A DNA stretch of 36,611 bases, from assembly GCA_018499905.2 (NCBI GenBank), contig JAHBAU020000019.1, positions 1-36,611 of the forward strand, written 5' to 3'. Shown here in pieces: positions 30,577-36,611 of the stretch. The stretch is from Candidatus Saccharimonadota bacterium. GTDB taxonomy: Bacteria; Patescibacteriota; Saccharimonadia; Saccharimonadales; AQU-01. Position 1 is the stretch's first letter. Each line of letters opens with the position of its first letter. The position numbers and the translations under genes were made by a program. The notes beneath the pieces were generated by a model. The model was given only the letters and a program-made list of their open reading frames with translations, did not search any database and was not told the origin of the DNA.

Positions 30577-31205
30577 ACTTCGAGCGACTCTCCAATAGCC
30601 AAATGTTTGTAATCGATGCCATATTTTTGGGCATGTATGCCGAGCCAACGATCTTGCGAGTCATTGCCAGCTTCACTACTCAAGAAATCATGAACGGCAA
30701 TGGCTATCTTGGGCTTACGATTTACCATATAGTCCATTTGATCACTTGTTTTTGACCAAGGCCCACTGGTTGGGACAGCCAGTACACTACAGGCAGGCAC
30801 ATCAGGGTGGTCTAGTGAGTCGCCGCCGTAGAACAAAGTGTCGTTAATCGATACACCAATATTTTCAAACATCGGATAGTCTGGGTGGATAGTGGCATGC
30901 ATTTCACCATAAAACTTTAAAGTAAATGGCTCTAACTTTATCTCATCTCCAGGATGACAAACAGTCGCTGCTTCAAGTTTTTCTTTTACTTGGGCTACAG
31001 AGAATATCTTCACTCCGGGATTGTTGGTAACAATGGCTTGAATTCGTTTTTCATCGAGATGATCAAAATGAACATGCGTGATAATAATCCCGACTACATT
31101 TGTCAGTTCTGGCAGCGACTGGCTAAACTCGCCAGGGTCAACAACGAGTCGATGTCCATCCTGTTCGACAACAAGACACGCATGCTCATATTTTGTGATT
31201 TTCAT
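30573..31205 (-). CDS. Metallo-beta-lactamase-fold hydrolase (UlaG/YycJ-like)
   Basis: 210 aa. H44-x-H46-x-D48-H49 in ITHVHFDHLD is the metal site; further ligands are likely His in EMHATIHPDY, Asp in YGGDSLDHPD and His in IAVHDF. The short form with N-terminal ITKYEHACLVVE resembles UlaG-type lactonase/metal-dependent hydrolases of wide function. No signal peptide. TATATT (31219-31214) lies 8 nt before ATG 31205. Family firm; substrate unknown. Confidence 0.88.
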   Translation of the reverse strand: MKITKYEHACLVVEQDGHRLVVDPGEFSQSLPELTNVVGIIITHVHFDHLDEKRIQAIVTNNPGVKIFSVAQVKEKLEAATVCHPGDEIKLEPFTLKFYGEMHATIHPDYPMFENIGVSINDTLFYGGDSLDHPDVPACSVLAVPTSGPWSKTSDQMDYMVNRKPKIAIAVHDFLSSEAGNDSQDRWLGIHAQKYGIDYKHLAIGESLEV

Positions 31206-31235
31206 ATATTAAAAATATAGCACTATTGGTAGCGA

Positions 31236-31820
31236 CTAACTATGGGCCGCAAAAGAAAATGAAATGAGGAACAAAGTAATGTAGGTGATCTCATACACAA
31301 ACATGTACTTGCGAAACCTGGGAATAAGCAATAGGCCGGCCATGACAAGTGAGGACAGTATAAAGACCCATAACATTGCTATGGCAATTGCTCCTAAGCC
31401 CAACCCTGTTAAAAGTAAAATTATACTGCTCGCCAGCATGCACACCCCAACCATACCTGCTGAAATGATATGAGTTATTAGTTGTTTCTGCCCTCTTGCT
31501 GGTACCCAGACAAATATCATTTCAAAAACAACGGCAACGGCAAGTACAGCGTAAAACATCTGAGGCATTTGGGTTTGAGGGCCTAGCCAAAGCCACAAAA
31601 ATGCGTAATACAATGGATACAAAATGCTCATGACAATCGAGAAAGATATATACAGTTGTTTATCTAATGCTAGAGTCTCACTGATTGTTTTGCCCAACGA
31701 ACCGTTAAGACCACGGGCTTTATGCAGAAGTCTAAAAATAATTGCAGCGAGTAAAGGTAGCACAAGCAGGTCAATGTACTGAACACCGTTTACCGGTTGA
31801 GATGGAATGAGATCTATCAT
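31236..31820 (-). CDS. Polytopic membrane protein behind tRNA-Ser
   Basis: 194 aa with five to six hydrophobic segments (from LLVLPLLAAIIFRLL at about 18 to ITYITLFLISFSF at the end). No domain recognised. The ATG lies 6 nt after the CCA end of tRNA-Ser on the same strand. No -10 box at the usual distance is visible within the tRNA, so the mRNA is probably made by read-through and freed by tRNA 3'-end processing, which would leave a nearly leaderless message. Confidence 0.65.
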   Translation of the reverse strand: MIDLIPSQPVNGVQYIDLLVLPLLAAIIFRLLHKARGLNGSLGKTISETLALDKQLYISFSIVMSILYPLYYAFLWLWLGPQTQMPQMFYAVLAVAVVFEMIFVWVPARGQKQLITHIISAGMVGVCMLASSIILLLTGLGLGAIAIAMLWVFILSSLVMAGLLLIPRFRKYMFVYEITYITLFLISFSFAAHS

Positions 31821-31826
31821 AAATTA

Positions 31827-31917
31827 TGGCGGAGAGAGAGGGATTCGAACCCTCGATGAGGTTGCCCCCATACCACCTTTCCAAGATGGCGCACTAGACC
31901 AACTATGCGATCTCTCC
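31827..31917 (-). tRNA. tRNA-Ser (anticodon GGA)
   Basis: 91 nt including encoded CCA (31829-31827). Acceptor GGAGAGA pairs with TCTCTCC, loop TTGGAAA with GGA at 31882-31880 (reads UCC/UCU). Long class II variable arm, T-loop TTCGAAT. Unlike tRNA-Glu and tRNA-Leu, neither flank carries a copy of its ends. A TACAAT box (31944-31939) precedes it. A membrane-protein gene follows directly. Confidence 0.95.
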
Positions 31918-32030
31918 AGTGCTGTTGAACAAAAACTATTGTATCAAACAAATAGCCTAGACTTTTTTACAACTTGGATTTCTTGAAATGCTTTGCCTAA
32001 AAATCGTAGACTACGTATAGGAACTTACAT

Positions 32031-32066
32031 AAGAGGTGCGTTACCTGCCAACAGGACGCACCTCTT
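32031..32066 (+). promoter_or_regulatory. Strong hairpin upstream of the MacB-like operon
   Basis: AAGAGGTGCGT (32031-32041) pairs perfectly with ACGCACCTCTT (32056-32066). After a 2-nt bulge, CCTG/CAGG continues the stem to a CCAA loop. No T-run follows on either strand, so it is not a simple terminator. It lies between tRNA-Ser and the GTG start at 32108, about 26 nt before the likely -10 (TAATAT), and may be a regulator site or a small RNA element. Confidence 0.5.
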
Positions 32067-32107
32067 CGTTACTAACCGTAAAAACATAAGGGTAATATAG
32101 AACAATC

Positions 32108-32986
32108 GTGGCGCTGCTCGAACTCAAAGAAATCAGTAAAATCTACGGCTTTGGTGATGCGACCACAATAGCACTTGATGAAGTTGACCTGTCGGTAGAC
32201 AAAGGCGAGTTTGTGGCGGTGATGGGTCCGAGTGGCTCTGGTAAGTCATCACTTATGAACATGATTGGCCTTTTGGACCGCCCGACCCATGGTACCTATC
32301 AGCTGGGCGGCCGTTCGGTCGCGCGGCTTAGACCCAATCAACGTGCCAAGGTGCGCCGTGACCGTGTAGGGTTTGTGTTCCAATCATTCAACTTACTGCC
32401 AAAAATAACCGCTCTTGAAAATGTTGCATTGCCGTTGATGTATAAAGGCGTCGGAACAACCCGGCGGCTCAAGCACGCATCGGCCATTTTGGGGCAAGTC
32501 GGGCTAGCCGACAAAGAATATTTTTTCCCCAAACAGCTAAGCGGTGGCCAAATGCAGCGAGTGGCAATTGCACGAGCGCTGGTGAACAATCCTGACATTA
32601 TTATTGCCGGCGAACCAACCGGTAACCTAGATAGCGAAAGTAGCCGTTTGGTCATGGAGTTGCTGGGCGAGATCCATGCTCTTGGTCACACAATTCTACT
32701 CGTGACTCATAATCCAGAGTTAACGCGCTATGTAACCCGCGTGGTGTATATGCACGATGGTCAGATTGTCTATGACGAACAGACGGCAATTGGTGAGGTG
32801 CCCAAACTAGCCCGCCGCGCTAGCTTGCTGCTGCAGCGACGAACTGCCGAAGATGACTACGCAGGCGTCTCAGCTTTGATGGGAATTGACAACGAAAAGC
32901 CCAAAAAGACCAAACGAACAAAGCGACGTACTGCTCGCCGCAAGCCCGTGCGAGCCCATAAGCAAGCCAGAAAGATTAAGCGATGA
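32108..32986 (+). CDS. MacB/LolD-type ABC transporter ATPase
   Basis: 292 aa from GTG 32108, about 9 nt behind TAATAT. Walker A GPSGSGKS (40-47), Q92, signature LSGGQ (144-148), catalytic E169 and H-loop H201 are present. The Walker B Asp normally found in ADEPTG is Gly here (AGEPTG, G168, codon 32609-32611), which should weaken Mg-ATP binding unless it is a base error. The last 40 residues form a very basic Lys/Arg tail (KKTKRTKRRTARRKP). It pairs with the overlapping permease gene (4 nt). Confidence 0.9.
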   Translation: MALLELKEISKIYGFGDATTIALDEVDLSVDKGEFVAVMGPSGSGKSSLMNMIGLLDRPTHGTYQLGGRSVARLRPNQRAKVRRDRVGFVFQSFNLLPKITALENVALPLMYKGVGTTRRLKHASAILGQVGLADKEYFFPKQLSGGQMQRVAIARALVNNPDIIIAGEPTGNLDSESSRLVMELLGEIHALGHTILLVTHNPELTRYVTRVVYMHDGQIVYDEQTAIGEVPKLARRASLLLQRRTAEDDYAGVSALMGIDNEKPKKTKRTKRRTARRKPVRAHKQARKIKR

Positions 32987-34212
32987 TGTGGCGAGACATT
33001 AAGCTCGCAATCCGTACTATGCGCAGTGCCAAGTGGCGCAGCCTGATGACAATGACAGGTATCATTCTGGGCATTGTATCGGTAGTAACGACGCTGAGCC
33101 TGGGTGAAGGCATAAAACGACAAGTATTAAAACAAGTAGCTTCACAAGGCAGTGATCTAATTACGGTTCGACCCGGGAACTTTTTGCAACGTAATCAGGA
33201 TGGTCAAATCTCTGGCATTAGTGGAGTTGAAAAGCTGCGCTTCCCCGCCGGTAGTTTAAGTGATCAAGACCTTGAACTTATAAATGGGGCTCCTGGTATT
33301 GGTGAGATTGCCCCAATTCTTTCGTTAGACAGTGGAGTAAGTTATGATGGCCAGGCCTATCAGGGTGGTACGCTGATTGCCACATCCAATAACTTTTTGG
33401 AAGTCATTGGCAAATCAATGGCGCACGGCACTTTCTTTGAAACGCGTGATAGGGATCGTCGGGTAGCGGTGATTGGCCGCACGGTCGCAGAAGAACTGTT
33501 TAAAGAAAATGTGCCAATTGGTCGCTCCATCGAGATTCGCGGTAAGGAATATGTCGTCAAAGGCGTGGTTGATGATTTCCCTGCTCCGCTGCTTGGCTTG
33601 ACGCCAGATTATAACCGGACAGTGTTTATTCCCTACAGCTTGGGACAGCAGCTTGATAGTGGCCGACTGTTAGCTATGGTGCTGGTTCGACCATCTGCCA
33701 GTTCTTCGAGTAGTGAACTGATTAAGACACTCAGCGACCGGTTGTTCCAGGCTCATGGTAATCAGGCCGATTTTACGGTGCTGGGTCAAGACGAAAACTT
33801 GCGAATCATTGATGTTATCGTTGACCTCTTTTCATCATTTATTGCCGGAGTGGCTGCGCTATCACTGTTAATCGGCGGTATCGGCATTATGAATATTATG
33901 ACAGTACTGGTTGGTGAACGGACCAGAGAAATTGGCATCAGAAAAGCCATCGGAGCGACCAATCGCCAGATTGCTAGTCAATTTTTTGCAGAAGCACTGC
34001 TGTTATCCCTTGTCGGCGGACTGCTGGGGATCGGACTTGCTGGTATCGTTAACTTGAGTCTCTTAGCCCTCACGCACTTGCAGCCAGTCATTACTTGGCA
34101 AATGCTGGCGCTAGCTGGTGGTGTCTCGCTAGGCATTGGCATTGTGTTTGGCTTGGCGCCAGCCATTCGGGCTGCCAGAAAAGATCCGATCGAATCACTA
34201 CGCTATGAATAG
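32983..34212 (+). CDS. MacB-like ABC permease (MacB_PCD-FtsX)
   Basis: 409 aa. Short cytoplasmic start with amphipathic MWRDIKLAIRTMRSAKWRS, first helix (about 20-42), a large extracytoplasmic MacB_PCD domain (about 45-275), then three helices of the FtsX domain with LIGGIGIMNIMTVLVGERTREIG-type sequence and IGATNRQI. This is the four-helix mechanotransmission type that works with periplasmic or surface substrates. With the 32108 ATPase it forms an exporter or lipoprotein/peptide-releasing complex; the substrate is unknown. The end overlaps the convergent Nramp-like gene by 15 nt. Confidence 0.92.
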   Translation: MMWRDIKLAIRTMRSAKWRSLMTMTGIILGIVSVVTTLSLGEGIKRQVLKQVASQGSDLITVRPGNFLQRNQDGQISGISGVEKLRFPAGSLSDQDLELINGAPGIGEIAPILSLDSGVSYDGQAYQGGTLIATSNNFLEVIGKSMAHGTFFETRDRDRRVAVIGRTVAEELFKENVPIGRSIEIRGKEYVVKGVVDDFPAPLLGLTPDYNRTVFIPYSLGQQLDSGRLLAMVLVRPSASSSSSELIKTLSDRLFQAHGNQADFTVLGQDENLRIIDVIVDLFSSFIAGVAALSLLIGGIGIMNIMTVLVGERTREIGIRKAIGATNRQIASQFFAEALLLSLVGGLLGIGLAGIVNLSLLALTHLQPVITWQMLALAGGVSLGIGIVFGLAPAIRAARKDPIESLRYE

Positions 34213-35580
34213 CGATACAATTGCTGCGGCACCGGACACACTCATGAGTGCCACAACTAGCCAGCCAATCACTGTTGTAAACCGATGATTCACCCACTCG
34301 CCCATAACTTTTTTGTTACTGCTAATTAGTACAATTGGTATGAGCACAAGCGGCGCCACAATGCCATTGAAAACCGCAGAGTATATCAAGGCTTTGATAG
34401 GGTCAAGGCCGATGAAATTAATTGATAAGCCAATCAGCATCGAAAAGATAATTGTGCCGTAAAAGGCGTGTGCCTGGTTGAGCTTGCTGTTTAGCCCGCC
34501 CTTCCAGCCAAAACTTTCGGCCAGTGCGTACGAGCTTGAGCCAGCTAAAACCGGTATGGCTAATAGCCCGGTGCCAATAATGCCGATAGCAAACAAGTAA
34601 TAGGTTGCTTCGCCGGCGAATGGCCGCAAAGCTTCAGCGGCTTGGGAGGCCGAAACAATCTCTGTTATGCCGTTTTTGTATAGCAACGCACCACAGGCGG
34701 CAATAATAAAGAACATAACAACATTAGACAGTAGCATGCCACTCCACACGTCTATCCGCATATTTTTGATAGCGGTTTTATCGGTGCCTTCCCTAGATGC
34801 AATTGAGACTTTACCGTCTGATATTTCCTGTTCAACTTCTTGTGATGTCTGCCAGAAGAACAAATACGGTGAAATGGTTGTACCAAGGATGGCACAGATT
34901 AACAGTATCTGGTCTTTGCCGAGCGATAACGAAGGCACGACGGCCCCGCGCATAATCTCACTCCAATTAAGACGCGCTAAAATTGCCGACGCAATATACG
35001 ACAGCAAGACAAGCGCCAGCCATTTTAAGTATTTGGCGTAGCGTTTATATGGTGTCAGGACTTGCAGCAGCAAACTAAATGCCGAAAAGCCAATGACAAT
35101 AGTGTAAAAGTTCCAGCCAGGCCATATGAGCTGAACGGCTTTGGCCATAGCCCCCAGGTCGGCACCGATATTAAAAGCGTTGGCGGCAAAGAGCAGCAAA
35201 CTCGAGGTATATAATAGTCGCTTTGAAAAATGTCGACGAATGTTCCCGGCTAATCCCCGGCCGGTGACCATGCCGATTCGGGCGCACATCTCCTGGACGA
35301 TGGCCATCAGCGGAAATGTAAAAGTCGCCAGCCACAATAACTGGAATCCATACTTGGCACCAGCTTGTGAATACGTCGCTATACCTGATGGATCGTCATC
35401 AGAAGCACCGGTAGTCAAACCAGGGCCCAATGTATTCCAATAGTCCTCGGCTCGCTTTACTGATTTTGTCACCTGCTCTGTCGGCAGTGTATTGACCATC
35501 TTTTCAGTCGCGACAATAGTCCGATCCATCATTTTGGCCGGTAATTCGACCGTTTTGGTGATGAAGTCCTTTTGAGCCAT
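34198..35580 (-). CDS. Nramp-family carrier with altered metal site
   Basis: 460 aa from ATG 35580. About eleven hydrophobic helices (from about residue 80) follow an N-terminal cytoplasmic region. The first-helix motif of metal Nramps, DPGN, reads DDDPSGIATYSQ (61-72), so Asn is Gly. The sixth-helix Met-containing motif reads TTISPYLFFWQ (from 234). Classical Nramps carry Mn/Fe with H+; substitutions of this kind occur in non-canonical subgroups, including Mg-type relatives. The ion is therefore uncertain. An extended -10 (TGC-TACACT, 35619-35611) gives a leader of about 24 nt. Confidence 0.85.
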   Translation of the reverse strand: MAQKDFITKTVELPAKMMDRTIVATEKMVNTLPTEQVTKSVKRAEDYWNTLGPGLTTGASDDDPSGIATYSQAGAKYGFQLLWLATFTFPLMAIVQEMCARIGMVTGRGLAGNIRRHFSKRLLYTSSLLLFAANAFNIGADLGAMAKAVQLIWPGWNFYTIVIGFSAFSLLLQVLTPYKRYAKYLKWLALVLLSYIASAILARLNWSEIMRGAVVPSLSLGKDQILLICAILGTTISPYLFFWQTSQEVEQEISDGKVSIASREGTDKTAIKNMRIDVWSGMLLSNVVMFFIIAACGALLYKNGITEIVSASQAAEALRPFAGEATYYLFAIGIIGTGLLAIPVLAGSSSYALAESFGWKGGLNSKLNQAHAFYGTIIFSMLIGLSINFIGLDPIKALIYSAVFNGIVAPLVLIPIVLISSNKKVMGEWVNHRFTTVIGWLVVALMSVSGAAAIVSLFIA

Positions 35581-35610
35581 GTTGTTTATGCTTTTAAGCC
35601 TTTGATTGCT

Positions 35611-35619
35611 AGTGTAGCA
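35611..35619 (-). promoter_or_regulatory. Extended -10 of the Nramp-like gene
   Basis: TGC-TACACT on the minus strand, the same string as in both arms of the xthA/pyrH dyad. Predicted start near 35604, leader of about 24 nt to ATG 35580. Confidence 0.5.
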
Positions 35620-35644
35620 CAGTTCTAGTAACCTATAGCTAAAC

Positions 35645-36142
35645 ATGATCTATATTTTGCTGCTTGTGGGTGTTGTGCTGTTGTTGTCGGCTTATGCTGG
35701 TATTTCGGGCGCGCCATGGGTGCCAGCCTTCCATAGGGATCTTCATAAGGTTTTAGATGATACTCAGCTACAGCCAGGCCAGCTATGTATCGAGCTTGGT
35801 TCGGGTGATGGTCGCTTATTGCAGGCAGCGGCCAAACGGGGAGCCCATGTGATTGGCTACGAAATTAACCCCCTGCTCTTTTTAATATGTTGGTTGCGAC
35901 TTATGCCTTACCGAAAACACTCAAAAATCTATTTAAAGAGTTTATGGGGAGCGGATTTAAGTAAAGCTGATGTCGTTTTGACCTTTTTAGTGCCTAGAAC
36001 TATGCCGAAGCTGTACAAAAAAGCAGTGAAAGAGATGAAGCCAGGCGCTCTGCTTGTCAGTTATATTTTCGCTGTTCCGGATGCCAAGCCCCTTATAAGC
36101 CGGCACCATTGGTTTGTCTACCGTATTAAAAAATCGCGTTAA
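35645..36142 (+). CDS. Membrane-tethered class I methyltransferase (FAM173-like)
   Basis: 165 aa. An N-terminal membrane helix (about 2-20) is followed by PWVPAF and a SAM-binding motif I, CIELGSGDGRLL (48-59), with E73 in GYEINPLL as the ribose-binding acid. TFLVPRTMPKLYKKAV and MKPGALLVSYIF follow the class I fold. The short tethered form resembles FAM173/ATPSC-KMT protein lysine methyltransferases, suggesting a membrane-protein substrate; this is inference. TATAGC lies 5 nt before ATG 35645. Its end overlaps the convergent ExoD gene by 17 nt. Confidence 0.8.
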   Translation: MIYILLLVGVVLLLSAYAGISGAPWVPAFHRDLHKVLDDTQLQPGQLCIELGSGDGRLLQAAAKRGAHVIGYEINPLLFLICWLRLMPYRKHSKIYLKSLWGADLSKADVVLTFLVPRTMPKLYKKAVKEMKPGALLVSYIFAVPDAKPLISRHHWFVYRIKKSR

Positions 36143-36611
36143 ATACCGCGCTGCCGATACCGACAACTAAAAATACACCCAAGCAGCCAACAATAGTTCC
36201 TAGAACCAGACCGAGAGCATCTTCTAAAATAAGGCCTAAAGAGATAAGCACTACGCCGAGTGCCGGTAAAGTATCCAGTCCTGAAAATGGTGGTGCAATA
36301 AAGGCAGTAACAGTAAAGGCAATGATGATCAATCCGAGCAACGGTAACGCAAGACGACTGGTCGTTACATTCGTCAAACGCGGTTTGGAATATCGCTCAA
36401 CAATTGCAATCTTTTTTACCAAGTACGGGATGCCTTTCTTGACAATTGTTTTGCTTAAAGGGCGCTTTTTCCATGAACTCGGCAGCCAGATACTGCGGCG
36501 GCCAACGACCATCTCGAGCGCCAATAAGGCTACGATAATTTCAAAAAAGTGACTAATTCCTCCGGTTGGTAATGGCATTGCCGGTAAAGCCATCAGCACA
36601 ACGAATATGAC
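36126..36611 (-). CDS. ExoD-like membrane protein, 5'-truncated
   Basis: The frame stays open to the contig edge, so the N-terminus is missing. Three or more hydrophobic stretches and the sequence VGRRSIWLPSSWKKRPL, typical of ExoD (exopolysaccharide synthesis, family of unknown biochemistry), identify it. In-frame GTG at 36599 and ATG at 36593 are near the edge, but homologues have more sequence before LALEMVVGRR, which favours truncation. Confidence 0.75.
   Translation of the reverse strand, partial: VIFVVLMALPAMPLPTGGISHFFEIIVALLALEMVVGRRSIWLPSSWKKRPLSKTIVKKGIPYLVKKIAIVERYSKPRLTNVTTSRLALPLLGLIIIAFTVTAFIAPPFSGLDTLPALGVVLISLGLILEDALGLVLGTIVGCLGVFLVVGIGSAVFNAIF

Noticed and set aside
32031-32066. 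Rho-independent terminator
   Set aside because: The stem is strong, but no T-run follows on either strand.
31918-32107. T-box or other known riboswitch upstream of the MacB-like operon
   Set aside because: Only one hairpin is present, there is no T-box consensus or specifier loop, and the start appears leaderless.
36593-36599. Complete ExoD-like gene starting at GTG 36599 or ATG 36593
   Set aside because: The frame is open to the contig edge with hydrophobic codons before these starts, so the gene is probably cut.

Overview
The window looks like a chromosomal contig from a small-genome bacterium of the Candidatus Saccharibacteria (TM7)/Patescibacteria type. This is an inference from gene content and style: short genes with overlapping ends, a sortase, PEGA and DUF3048 surface proteins, an Nramp-like carrier, many unrecognised lipoproteins, and start codons sitting directly behind -10 boxes. 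TGA is used as stop. The first 19 bases are a Tn5/Nextera mosaic-end adapter, so true sequence starts at about base 20, inside a response-regulator gene. The right edge cuts an ExoD-like gene.

Layout. 1-1821: two-component pair, a soluble PAS histidine kinase and a response regulator (minus strand). 1822-2488: gene-poor and repeat-rich, with tRNA-Glu(CUC) in the middle, flanked on BOTH sides by hairpin cassettes that carry a direct and an inverted copy of the adjoining part of the tRNA. 2489-5070: small alpha/beta hydrolase, two-segment membrane protein, DUF4173 membrane protein. 5147-12973: accessory stretch of lipoproteins and orphan proteins mixed with a SIS protein, a MutY-like glycosylase, a family 2 glycosyltransferase and a DUF2177 protein. 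13018-14668: umuDC, whose UmuD has lost both catalytic residues. 14860-18484: DUF3048 protein, alpha/beta hydrolase, gltX. 18544-24584: ABC exporter, a small exported protein, envelope proteins (single-pass protein with a basic N-terminal region, PEGA protein, sortase). 24643-24957: tRNA-Leu(CAA) followed by a third cassette of the same design, then a terminator. 25024-27055: 2H phosphoesterase, YjeF-like protein, orphan. 27046-29820: tight five-gene operon (xthA, MTH1-like Nudix, alpha/beta hydrolase, HD, MazG) that reads as nucleotide-pool and DNA sanitation. 29866-31820: pyrH, metallo-hydrolase, and a membrane protein whose start lies 6 nt behind tRNA-Ser(GGA). 32108-34212: MacB-like ABC pair. 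34198-36611: Nramp-like carrier, FAM173-like methyltransferase, ExoD.

How the genes work together. Repair and damage tolerance recur (MutY-like, XthA, MTH1-like Nudix, MazG, HD, UmuDC), as do envelope functions (sortase, PEGA, DUF3048, lipoproteins, two ABC systems). Most genes seem to be transcribed from promoters whose -10 box lies 5-11 nt before the start codon, so leaderless translation is probably dominant. Several small exported proteins, umuD and the SIS gene instead have Shine-Dalgarno leaders.

The strongest candidate for something undescribed is the set of three tRNA-flanking cassettes (1952-2135, 2211-2382, 24730-24916). Each has a period of 172-187 bp, several perfect hairpins, an inverted copy of a tRNA arm and a distal direct copy of the tRNA end. 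Two unrelated tRNAs share the hairpin core AAGCCAA-N4-TTGGCTT. tRNA-Ser in the same window has no cassette.
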